Below, piece by piece: positions 12,267 through 24,050 of a stretch of DNA of 64,000 bases. Within the stretch, counting starts at the first letter, position 1; each line of letters starts with the position of its first letter. The DNA lies in assembly GCA_038025085.1 (NCBI GenBank), contig CM076152.1, positions 21,226,001 through 21,290,000 on the forward strand. Direction: 5' to 3'. This stretch comes from Tetragonia tetragonoides (Eukaryota > Streptophyta > Magnoliopsida > Caryophyllales > Aizoaceae). A program made the translations under genes and the position numbers. The notes below the pieces were generated by a model. It did not search any database. It was not told the DNA's origin and worked only from the letters and a program-made list of their open reading frames with translations.

Positions 12267-13735
12267 AACCAATTTTCAACACAAAAAAACTCAATCTCTT
12301 TCACCCTAGTCGTAAAAGCTGTTAATCGAGTAAATGCATTCAAAACGCGTAAATGCATTCAAAAGCTTGAGTTGAAGCTTGTTTGTACTTGTAAATATCC
12401 TTGGCGTAATTTCTTACTCAAATGAATGCAAACAAAGCATCGGGGTGCTTTCTCTTAATATACAACCCAAAAGAACTCAATCTCTTTCACCCTTGTCGTA
12501 AGAGCTGTTAAAACGTGTAAATGCATTCAAACGCGTAAATGCAATCAAAAGCTTGAGTTGAAGCCTTTTTGTACTTGTAAACATCCTTGGTTTAGTTTCT
12601 CACTCAAATGAATGCAAACAAAGCATCTGGGTGCTTTCTCTTAATATACAACACAAATGAACTCAATCTCTTTCACCCTAGTCGTAAGAGCTGTTAAAAC
12701 GCGTAAATGCATTCAAAAAGCTTGAGTTGAAACTTGTTTGTACTATTAAACATCCTTGGTGTAGTTTCCCACTCAAATGAATGCAAACAAAGTATCTGGG
12801 TGGTTTCACTTAGTATAAAACACAAAAGAACACAATCTCTTTCACCCTAGTCGTAAGAGATGTTAAAATGCGTAAATGCATTCAAAACGCGTAAATGCAT
12901 TCAAAAGCTTGAGTCGAAGTTTGTTTGTACTATTAAACATCCTTGGTGTAGTTTCCCTCTCAATTGAATGCAAACAAAGTATCTTGGTGCTTTCTCTTAA
13001 TATACAACACAAAGAACTCAATCTCTTTCACCCTAGTCGTAAAAGCTCTTAGAACGGGTAAATGAATTTAAAACGTGTAAATGCATTCAAAAGCTTGATT
13101 TGAAGCTTGTTTGCACTTTTAAACATGCTTGGTGTAGTTTCTCACTTAAATGAATGCAAATAAAGCATCTGGGTGCATTCTCTTAATATTCAACACAAAA
13201 GAACTCAATCTCTTTCACCCTAGTCGTAAGTGCTCTTAAAACGCGTAAATGCATTCTAAACGCGTAAATGCATTCAAAAGATTGAGTTGAAGCTTGTTTG
13301 TACTTGTAAACATCCTTGGTGTAGTTTCTCACTCAAAAGAATGCAAACACAGTATCTGGGTGCTTTCTCTTAATATACAATTCAAAAGAACTCAATCTCT
13401 TTCACCCTAGTCGTAAGAGCTGTTAAAACGCGTAAATGCATTCAAAACGCGTAAATACATTCAAAAGCTTGAGTTGAAGCTTGTTTGTACTTTTAAACAT
13501 CCTTGGTGTAGTTTCACACTTAAATGAATGCAAATAAAGGATCTGGGTGGATTCTCTTAATTTTCAACACAAAAGAACTCTATCTCTTTCACCCTAGTCG
13601 TAAGAGAAGTTAAAACACGTAAATGCATTCAAAACGCGTAAATGCATTCAAAAGCATGAGTTGAAGCTTGTTTGTACTTTTAAACATCCTTAGTGTAGTT
13701 TTCCACTCAAATGAATGCAAACAAAGTATCTGGGT
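12267..13735 (+). repeat. 1573-bp higher-order repeat, copy 3 (3' end replaced)
   Basis: Follows copy 2 through the anchor at 13617, then departs near 13735: the expected acaccaaaag...cgtacgagc monomer is replaced by a common-type monomer. No fourth truncated-monomer junction appears at the predicted position (~13840). Confidence 0.9.
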
Positions 13736-15470
13736 GCTTTCTCTTAATATACAACACAAAAGAACTCAATCTCTTTCACCCTAGTTGTAAGAGCTGTTAA
13801 AATGCGTAAATGCATTCAAAAGGTGGAGTTAAAGCTTGTTTGTGCTTGTAAACATCCTTGGTGTAGTTTCTCACTCAAATGAATGCAAACAAAGCTTTTG
13901 GGTGCTTTCTCTAAATATACAACACAAAAGAACTCAATCTCTTTCACCCTAGTTGTAAGAGCTGTTAAAACGCGTAAACGCTTTGAAAACGCGTAAATAC
14001 ATTCAAAAGCTTAGGTTGAAGCTTGTTTGTACTTGTAAACATCCTTGGTGTATTTTCTCACTGAAATGAATGCAAACAAAGCATCTGGGTGCTTACTCTT
14101 AATATGCAACACAAAAGAACTCAATCTCTTTCACCCTAGTTGTAAGAGCTGTTAGAACGCGTAAATGCATTCAAAAGCTTGAGTTGAAGCTCGTTTGCAC
14201 TTTTAAACATCCTTGGTGTAGTTTCTCACTTAAATGAATGCAAATAAAGCATCTGGGTGCATTCTCTTAATTTTCGACACAAAAGAACTCAATCTCTTTC
14301 ACCCTAGTCGTAAGAGTTGTTAAAACGCGTAAATGCTTTCAAAACGCGTAAATACATTCAAAAGCTTGAGTTGAAGCTTGTTTGTACTTGTAAACATCCT
14401 TGGTGTATTTTCTCACTGAAATGAATGCAAACAAAGCATCTGGGTGCTTTCTCTTAATATGCAACACAAAAGAACTCAATCTCTTTCACCCTAGTCGTAA
14501 AAGCTGTTAGAACGGGTAAATGAATTTAAAACGTGTAAATGCATTCAAAAGCTTGAGTTGAAGCTTGTTTGCACTTTTAAGCATCTTTGGTGTAGTTTCT
14601 CACTTAAATGAATGCAAATAAAGCATCTGGGTGCATTCTCTTAAATTTCAACACAAAAGAACTCAATCTCTTTCACCCTAGTCGTAAGTGCTGTTAAAAC
14701 GCGTAAATGCATTCTAAAAGCGTAAATGCATTCAAAAGATTGAGTTGAAGCTTGTTTGTACTTGTAAACATCCTTGGTGTAGTTTCTCACTCAAAAGAAT
14801 GCAAACAAAGTATCTGGGTGCTTTCTCTTAATATACAACTCAAAAGAACTCAATGTCTTTCACCCTAGTCGTAAGAGCTGTTAAAACGCGTAAATACATT
14901 CAAAAGCTTGAGTTGAAGCTTGTTTGTACTTTTAAACATCCTTGGTGTAGTTTCACACTTAAATGAATGCAAATAAAGGATCTGGGTGGATTCTCTTAAA
15001 TTTCAACACAAAAGAACTCTATCTCTTTCACCCTAGTCGTAAGAGAAGTTAAAACACGTAAATGCATTCAAAACGCGTAAATGCATTCAAAAGCATGAGT
15101 TGAAGCTTGTTTGTACTTTTAAACATCCTTAGTGTAGTTTCCCACTCAAATGAATGCAAACAAAGTATCTGGGTGCTTTCTCTTAATATACAACACAAAA
15201 GAACTCAATCTCTTTCACCCTAGTCGTAAGAGCTGTTAGAACGCGTAAATGCATTCAAAAGCTTGTGTTGAAGCTCGTTTGCCCTTTTAAACATCCTTGG
15301 TGTAGTTTCTCACTTAAATGAATGCAAATAAAGCATCTGGGTGCATTCTCTTAATTTTCGACACAAAAGAACTCAATCTCTTTTACCCTAGTCGTAAGAG
15401 TTGTTAAAACGCGTAAACGCTTTGAAAACGCGTAAATACATTCAAAAGCTTAGGTTGAAGCTTGTTTCTA
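13736..15470 (+). repeat. Shorter fourth copy of the 1573-bp unit (1439-bp spacing)
   Basis: The acacgtaaatgc anchor recurs at 15056, 1439 bp after 13617. A second rare stretch, cgcgtaaacgctttg with the nearby variant gcttaggttgaagc, is at 13971 and 15410, also 1439 bp. The diagnostic ttttcgacac is at 14271 and 15355, a local 1084-bp shift. This is a contracted, mixed version of the preceding unit. Confidence 0.82.
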
Positions 15471-18400
15471 CTTTTAAACATCCTTGGTGTAGTTTCTCAT
15501 TTAAATGAATGCAAATAAAGCATCTGGGTGCTTTCTCTTAATTTTCAACACAAAAGAACTCAATCTCTTTCACCCTAGTCGTAAGAGCTGTTAAAACGCG
15601 TAAATGTATTCAAAAGATTGAGTTGAAGCTTGTTTGTACTTGTAAACACCCTTGGTGTAGTTTCTCACTCAAATGAATGCAAACAAAGCATCTGGGTGCA
15701 TTTTCTTAATATACAACACAAAAGAACTCAATCTCTTTCACCCTAGTCATAAGAGTTGTTAATATGCGTAAATGCATTAAAAACACGTAAATGCATTCAA
15801 GAGCTTGAGTTTAAGCTTGATTGTGCTTGTAAACGTTCTTGGTGTAATTTCTTACTCAAATGAATGCAAACAAAGAATCTGGGTGGTTTCACTTAATATA
15901 CAACACAAAAGAACTCAATCTTTTTCACCCTAGTCGTAAGAGCTGTTAAAACGCGTAAATGCATTCCAAAGCTTAACTTGAAGCTTGTTTGTACTTTTAA
16001 ACAGCCTTGGTGTAGTTTCTCACTTAAATGAATGCAAATAAAGCATCTGGGTGCATTCTCTTAATTTTCAACACAAAAGAACTCAATCTCGTTCACTTTA
16101 TTCGTAAGAGCTGTTAAAACGCGTAAATGCATTCAATACGCGTAAATGCACTCAAAAGCTTGTGTAAAATCTTGTTTTTTCTTTTAAACATCCTTGGTGT
16201 AGTACCTCACTCAAATGAATATAAACAAAGCATCAGGGTGCTTTCTCTTAATATACAACACAAAAGAACTCAATCTCTTTCACCCTAGTCGTAAGAGCTG
16301 TTAAAACGTGTAAATGCATTTAAAACGCGTAAATGCAATCAAAAGCTTGAGTTGAAGCTATTTTGTACTTGTAAACATCCTTGGTGTAGGTTCTCACTCA
16401 AATGAATGCAAACAAAGTATCTGAGTGCTTTCTCTTAATATACAACACAAAAGAACTCAATCTGTTTCACCCTAGTCGTAAAAGCTGTTAGAACGCGTAA
16501 ATGAATTTCAAACGTGTAAATGCATTCAAAAGCTTGAGTTGAAGCTTCTTTGCACTTTTAAACATCCTTGGTGTAGTTTCTCACTTAAATGAATGCAAAT
16601 AAAACATCTGGGTGCTTTCTCTTAATATACAACACAAAAGAACTCAACCTCTTTCACCCTAGTCGTAAGAGCTGTTAAAACGCGTAAATGCATTCAAAAC
16701 GCGTAAATGCGTTCAAAAGCTTGAGTTGAAGCTTGTTTGTACTTGTAAACATCCTTGGTGTAGTTTCTCTCTCAAATGAATGCAAACAAAGCATCTGGGT
16801 GCTTTCTCTTAATATACAACACAAAAGAACTCAACCTCTTTCACCCTAGTCGTAAGAGCGATTAAAACGCGTAAATGCATTCAAAACGCGTAAATGCATT
16901 CAAAAGCTTGAGTTGAGGCTTGTTTGTACTTGTAAATATCCTTGGTGTAGTTTCTCACTCAACTGAATGCAAACAAAGCATCTGGGTGCTTTCTCTTAAT
17001 ATAAAACACAAATGAACTCAATCTCTTCCACCCTAGTCCTAAAAGCTTTTAAAACGCGTAAATGCATTCAAAACGCGTAAATGCATTCAAAAGCTTGAGT
17101 TGAAGCTTGTTTGTACTTGTAAACATCCTTGGCGTAGTTTCTCACTCAAATGAATGCAAACAAAGCATCTGGGTGCTTTCACTTAATATACAACAAAAAT
17201 GAACTCATTCTCTTTCACCCTAGTCGTAAGAGCTGAAATAACACGTAAATGCATTCAAAAGCTTGAGTTGAAGATTGTTTGTACTTGTAAACATCCTTGG
17301 TGTAGTTTCTCACTCAAATGAATGCAAACAAAGTATCTTGGTGCTTTCTCTTAATATACAACACAAAAGAACTCAATCTCTTTCACCCTAGTCGTAAGAG
17401 CTGTTAAAACGTGTAAATGCATTCAAAACGCATAAATGCATTCAAAAGCAATTTTCAACAAAAAATAACTCAATCTCTTTCACCCTCGTCGTAAAAGCTG
17501 TTAAACGAGTAAATGCATTCAAAACGCGTAAATGCATTCTAAAGCATGAGTTCAAGCTTGTTTGTTCTTGTAAACATCCTTGGCGTAGTTTCCCACTCAA
17601 ATGAATGCAAATAAAGAATCTGGGTGCTTTCACTTAATATACAACACAAATGAACTCATTCTCTTTCACCCCAGTCGTAAGAGCTGAAAAAATGCGTAAA
17701 TGCATTCAAAAGCTTGAGTTAAAGCTTGTTTGTACTTGTAAACATCCTTGCTGTACTTTCTCACTCAAATGAATGCAAACAAAGCATCGGGGTGCTTTCT
17801 CTTAATATACAACAGAAAAGAACTCAATCTCTTTCACCCTTGTCGTAAGAGCTGTTAAAACGTGTAAATGCATTCAAATGCTTAAATGCAATCAAAAGCT
17901 TGAGTTGAAGCTTTTTTGTACTTGTAAACATCCTTGGTTTAGTTTCTCACTCAAAGGAATGCAAACAAAGCATTTGGGTGCTTTCTCTTAATATACAGCA
18001 CAAATGAACTCATTGTCTTTCACCCTAGTCGTAAGAGCTGTTAAAACGCGTAAATGCATTCAAAACGTGTAAATGCATTCAAAAGCTTGAGTTGAAGCTT
18101 GTTTGTACTTGTAAACATCCTTGGTGTAGTTTCTCACTCAAATGAATGCAAACAAAGTATCTGGGTGCTTTCTCTTAATATACAACACAAAAGAACTCAA
18201 TATCTTTCACCCTAATCGTAAGAGCTATTAAAATGCGTAAATGCATTCAAAACGCGTAAATGCATTAAAAAGCTTGAGTTGAAGCTTGTTGTTCTTGTAA
18301 ACATCCTTGGTGTAGTTTCTCACTCAAATGAATGCAAATAAACCATTTGGGTGCATTCTCTTAATTTTCAACACAAAAGAACTCAATCTCTTTCACCTAG

Positions 18401-19600
18401 TCGTAAAAGCTGTTAATACGCGTAAATGCATTCAAAACGCGTAAATGCATTCAAAAAGCTTGAGTTTAAGCTTGTTTGTACTTGAAAACATCCTTGGTGT
18501 AGTTTCTTACTCAAATGAATGCAAACAAACAATCTGGGTCCTTTCTCTTAATATACAACACAAAAGAACTCAATCTCTTTCACCCTAGTCTTAAGAGCTG
18601 TTAAAACGCGTAAATGCATTCAAAACGTGTAAATGCATTCAAAAGCTTGAGTTGAAGCTTGTTTGTACTTTTAAACATCCTTGGTGTAGTTTCCCTCCCA
18701 AGTGAATGCAAACAAAGTATCTGGGTGCTTTCTCTTAATATTCAACACAGAAGAACTCAATCTCTTTCACCCTAGTCGTAAAAGCTGTTAGAACGCGTAA
18801 ATGAATTTAAAACGTGTAAATGCATTCAAAAGCTTGAGTTGAAGCTTCTTTGCACTTTTAAACATCCTTGGTGTAGTTTCTAACTTAAATGAATGCAAAT
18901 AAAGCATCTGGGTGCATTCTCTTAATTTTCAACACAAAAGAACTCAACCTCTTTCACCCTAGTCGTAAGTGCTGTTAAAACGCGTAAATGCATTTAATAG
19001 CTTGAGTTGAAGCTTGTTTGTACTTGTAAACATCTTTGGTGTATGTTCTCACTCAAATGAACGCAAACAAAGCATCTGGGTGCTTTCTCTTAATATACAA
19101 CACAAAAGAACTCAACCTCTTTCACCCTAGTCGTAATAGCTGTTAAAACGCGTAAATGCATTCAAAACGCGTAAATGCATTCAAAAGCTTGAGTTGAAGC
19201 TTGTTTGTACTTGTAAACATCCTTGTTGTAGTTTCTCACTCAAATGAATGCAAACAAAGCATCTGGGTGCTTTCTCTTAATATAAAACACAAATGAACTC
19301 AATCTCTTCCACCCTAGCCCTAAGAGCTTTTAAAACGCCTAAATGCATTCAAAACGCGTAAATACATTCAAAAGATTGAGTTGAAGCTTGTTTGTACTTG
19401 TAAACATCCTTGGCGTAGTTTCTCACTCAAATGAATGCAAACAAAGCATCTGGGTGCTTTCACTTATTATACAACACAAATGAACTCATTCTCTTTCACC
19501 CTAGTCGTAAAAGCTGAAAAAATATGTAAATGCATTCAAAAGCTTGAGTTGAAGCTTGTTTGTACTTGTAAACATCCTTACTGTACTTTCTCACTCAAAT
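15471..19600 (+). repeat. Region 4: diverged paralogous blocks, 1.8-2.3 kb apart
   Basis: Satellite only; no gene. The variant gcttctttgcac occurs at 16543 and 18844 (2301 bp), and gcttttaaaacgc near 17051 and 19332 (2281 bp); the 20-bp difference is about one module. Further on, caatcaaaagc at 17889 and 19719 is 1830 bp apart, because an extra ~470 bp lies at ~17250-17700 in the first copy. The short variant gcttgttgttcttg at 18288 returns at 20099 (1811 bp). Confidence 0.75.
17447..17500 (+). repeat. Truncated monomer junction, isolated copy
   Basis: aaaagcaattttcaac joins the module to the B-type ttttcaac with the same ~90-bp loss. The following sequence has aaaaaataactc and gtaaaagctgttaaacg, close to the block C and block G versions. 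Confidence 0.88.
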
Positions 19601-20189
19601 GAATGCAAACAAAGCATCAGGGTGCTTTGTCTTAATATACAACACAAAAGAACTCAATCTCTTTCACCCTTGTCGTAAGAGCTGTTGAAACATGTAAATG
19701 CATTCAAAAGCGTAAATGCAATCAAAAGCATGAGTTGAAGCTTTTTTGTACTTGTAAACATCCTTGGTTTAGTTTCTCACTCAAAGGAATGCAAACAAAG
19801 CATCTGGGTGCTTTCTCTTAATATACAACACAAATGAACTCAATCTCTTTCACCCTAGTCGGAAGAGCTGTTAAAACGCGTAAATGCATTCAAAAGCTTG
19901 AGTTGAAGGTTGGTTGTACTTGTAAACATCCATGGTGTAGTTTCTCACTGAAATGAATGCAAACAAAGTATCTGGGTGCTTTCTCTTAATATACAACACA
20001 AAAGAACTCAATATCTTTCACCCTAATCGTAAGAGCTGTTAAAACGCGTAAATGCATTCAAAACGCGTAAATGCATTAAAAAGCTTGAGTTGAAGCTTGT
20101 TGTTCTTGTAAACATCCTTGGTGTAGTTTCTCACTCAAATGATTGCAAATAAACCATTTGGGTGCATTCTCTTAATTTTCAACACAAAA

Positions 20190-20225
20190 GAACTCAATCT
20201 CTTTGCGTAAATGCATTCAAAAGCT
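20190..20225 (+). repeat. 26-bp deletion in a monomer
   Basis: caatctcttt joins gcgtaaatgc directly, losing cacctagtcgtaagagctgt and the next six bases. The homologous copy near 24640 has the full sequence. The 26-bp loss accounts exactly for the 4463/4437 change in block spacing. Confidence 0.88.
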
Positions 20226-20589
20226 TGAGTTTAAGCTTGTTTGTACTTGTAAACATCCTTGGTGTAGTCTCTTACTCAAATGAATGAAAACAAAGAATCT
20301 GGGTCCTTTCTCTTAATATACAACACAAAAGAACTCCATCTCTTTCACCCTGGTCGAAACAGCTGTTAAAACGCGTAAATGCATTCAAAAGCTTGAGTTG
20401 AAGCTTGTGTGTACTTTTTAACAGCCTTGGTATAGTTTCTCACTTAAATGAATGCAAATAAAGCATTTGGGTGCATTCTCTTAATTTTCAACACAAAAGA
20501 ACTCAATCTCGTTCATCGTAGTCGTAAGAGTTGTTAAAACGCGTAAATGCATTCAAAACGCGTAAATGCATTCAAAAGCTTGAGTAAAA

Positions 20590-23030
20590 GCTTGTTTGTT
20601 ATTTTAAACAACCTTGGTGTAGTTTCTCACTCAAATGAATGCAAACAAAGTATCTGGGTGTTTTCTCTAAATATACAACACAAAAGAACTCAATCTCTTT
20701 CACCCTAGTCGTAAGAGCTGTTAAAATGCGTAAATGCATTCAGAAGCTTGAGTTGAAGCTTTTTCGTAGTTCTAAATATCCTTGGTGTAGTTTCTCACTC
20801 AAACGAATGCAAACAAAGTATCTGGGTGCTTTCTCTTAATATACAACACAAAAGAACTTAATCTGTTTCACCCTAGTCTTAAAAGCTCTTAAAATGGGTA
20901 AACGCATTCAAAACGCGTAAATGCATTCAAAAGCTTGCGTTGAAGCTTGTTTGTACTTTTAAACATCCTTGGTATAGTTTCTCACATAAATAAATGCAAA
21001 CAAAGCATCTGCGTGCTTTCTCTTAATTTTCATCACAAAAGAACTCAATCTCTTTCACTCTAGTCGTAAGAGCTGTTAAAACGCGTAAATGCATTCAAAA
21101 GCTTGAGTTGAAGCTTGGTTGTACTTGTAAATACCCTTGGTATAGTTTCTCTCTCAAATGAATGCAATCAAAGCATCTGGGTGCTTTTTCTTAATATAGA
21201 ACACAAAAGAACTCAATCTCTTTCACTCTAGTCGTAAGAGTTGTTAATACGCGTAAATGCATTCAAGAGCTTGAGTTTAAGCTTGATTGTACTTGTAAAC
21301 ATCCTTGGTGTAGTTTCTTACTCAAATGAATGCAAACAAAGAATTTGGGTGCTTTCTCTAAATATACAACACAAAAGAACTCAATCTCTTTCACCCTAGT
21401 CGTAAGAGCTGTTAAAACGCGTAAATGCATTAAGAAGCTTGAGTTGAAGCTTTTTCGTACTTCTAAATATCCTTGGTGTAGTTTCTCACTCAAACGAATG
21501 CAAACAAAGTATCTGGGTGGTTTCTCTTAATATACAACACAAAAGAACTCAATCTGTTTCACCCTAGTCTTAAAAGCTCTTAAAATGGGTAAACGCATTC
21601 AAAACGCCTAAATGCATTCAGAAGCTTGAGTTGAAGCTTGTTTGTACTTTTAAACATCCTTGGTGTAGTTTCTCACTCAAAAGAATGCAAATAAAGCATC
21701 TGGGTGCTTTCTCTTTATATACAACACAAAAGAACCCAATCTCTTTCAGCCTAGTCGTAAGAGCTGTTAAAACGCGTAAATGCATTCAAAACGTGTAAAT
21801 CCATTCAAAAGCTTGAGTGGAAGCTTTTTTGTACTTGTAAACATTCTTGGTGTAGTTTCTCACTTAAATGAATGCAAACAAAGCATCTGGGTGCTTTTTC
21901 TTAATTTTTAACACAAAACAACTTAACCTCTTTCACCCTAGTCGTATGAGCTTTTAAAACGCGTAAATGCATTCAAAACGCGTAAATGCATTCAAAAGCT
22001 TGAGTTGAAGCTTGTTACTACTTTTAAACATCCTTGGTGTAGTTTCTCATTTAAATGAATGCAAACATAGCATCTGCGTGCTTTCTCTTAATTTTCAACA
22101 CAAAAGAACTCAATCTCTTTTACCCTAGTCGTAAGAGCTGTTAAAACGCGTAAATGCATTCAAAAGCTTGAGTTGAAGCTTGGTTGTACTTGCAAATACC
22201 CTTGGTGTAGTTTCTCTCTCAAATGAATGCAATCAAAGCATCTGGGTGCTTTTTCTTTATATAGAACACAAAAGAACTCAATCTCTTTCACTCTAGTCGT
22301 AAGAGTTGTTAATACGCGTAAATGCATTCAAGAGCTTGAGTTTAAGCTTGATTGTACTTGTAAACATCCTTGGTGTAGTTTCTTACTCAAATGAATGCAA
22401 ACAAAGAATTTGGGTGCTTTCTCTTAGGATACAACACAAAAGAACTCAAATCTCTTTCGGCCTAGTCGTAAGAGCTGTTAAAACGCGTAAATGCATTCAA
22501 AAGCTTGAGTTAAAGCTTGTTTGTACTTTTAAACAGCCTTGGTGTAGTTTCTCACTTAAATGAATGCAAATAAAGCATTTGGGTGCATTCTCTTAATTTT
22601 CAACACAAAAGAACTCAATCTCGTTCACCCTAGTCGTAAGAGCTGTTAAAACGCGTAAATGCATTCAAAACGCGTAAATGCATTCAAAAGCTTGAGTAAA
22701 AGCTTGTTTGTTCTTTTAAACATCCTTGGTGTAGTTTCTCACTCAAATGAATGCAAACAAAGTATCTGGGTGCTTTCTCTAAATATACAACACAAAAGAA
22801 CTCAATCTCTTTCACCCTAGTCGTAAGAGCTGTTCAAACGCGTAAATGCATTAAGAAGCTTGAGTTGAAGCTTTTTTGTACTTGTACATATCCTTGGTGT
22901 AGTTTCTCACTCAAATGAATGCAAACAAAGTATCTGGGTGGTTTCTCTTAATATACAACACAAAAGAACTCAATCTCTTTCACCCTAGTCTTCAGAGCTC
23001 TTAAAACGGGTAAACGAATTCAAAACGCGT
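20590..23030 (+). repeat. Nested 691-bp and 1066-bp duplications
   Basis: The stretch at 20639-20839 recurs at 21330-21530 (691 bp). The variant aagcttggttgtacttg at 21111 recurs at 22177, and ttgttaatacgcg at 21241 recurs at 22307, both 1066 bp. The following block carries only one copy of this stretch (aagcttggtt at 25948, a 3771-bp shift), so the extra ~692 bp was gained here or lost there. Confidence 0.82.
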
Positions 23031-24050
23031 AAATGCATTCAAAAGCTTGAGTTGAAGCTTGTTTGTACTTTTAAACATCCTTGGTGTAGTTTCTCACACA
23101 AATGAATGTAAACAAAGCATCAGGGTGATTTCTCTTAATATACAACACAAAAGAACTCAATCTCTTTCACCTTAATCGTAAGAGCTGTTAAAACGTGTAA
23201 ATGCATTTAAACGCGTAAATGCAATCAAAAGCTTGAGTTGAAGCTTTTTTGTACTTGTAAACATCCTTGGTGTAGTTTCTCACTCAAATGAATGCAAACA
23301 AAGCATCTGGGTGCTTTCTCTTAATATACAACACAAATGAACTCAATCTCTTTCACCTTAGTCGTAAGAGCTGTTAAAACGCGTAAATGCATTCAAAACG
23401 CGTAAATGTATTCAAAAGCTTGAGTTGAAGCTCTTTTGCACTTGTAAACATCCTTGGTGTAGGTTCTCACTCAAATGAATGCAAACAAAGTATCTGCGTG
23501 CTTTCTCTTAATATACAACACAAAAGAACTCAATCTCTTTCACCCTAGTCTTAAGAGTTGTTAAAACGCGTAGATTCATTCAAAAGCTTGAGTTGAAGCT
23601 TGTTTGTACTTTTAAACATCCTTGGTTTAGTTTCCCTCTCAAGTGAATGCAAACAAAGTATCTGGGTGCTTTCTCTTAATATACAACACAAAAGAACTCA
23701 GTCTCTTTCACCCTAGTCGTAAAAGCTGTTAGAACGCGTAAATGAATTTAAAACGTGTAAATGCATTCAAAAGCTTGAGTTGAAGCTTGTTTGCACTTTT
23801 AAACATCCTTGGTGTAGTTTCTCACTTAAATGAATGCAAATAAAGCATCTGGGTGCATTCTCTTAATTTTCAACACAAAAGAACTCAATCTCTTTCACCC
23901 TAGTCGTAAGAGCTGTTGAAACGCGTAAATGCATTCTAAACGCGTAAATGCATTCAAAAGATTGAGTTGGAGCTTGCTTGTATTTGTAAACATCCTTGGT
24001 CTAGTTTCTCACTCAAATGAATGCAAACAAAGCATCAGGGTGCTTTCTCT

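Larger units (their letters stand above)
19601..24050 (+). repeat. ~4.46-kb higher-order block, copy 1
   Basis: Rare variants here return in the next block at a constant 4463-bp shift: gggtcctttc at 20301 and 24764, and cttgtttgttattttaaac at 20591 and 25054. Upstream, gttgttcttg (20099 and 24536) has a shift of 4437, explained exactly by a 26-bp deletion near 20204 in this copy. The block contains nested 691- and 1066-bp duplications. Confidence 0.85.
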
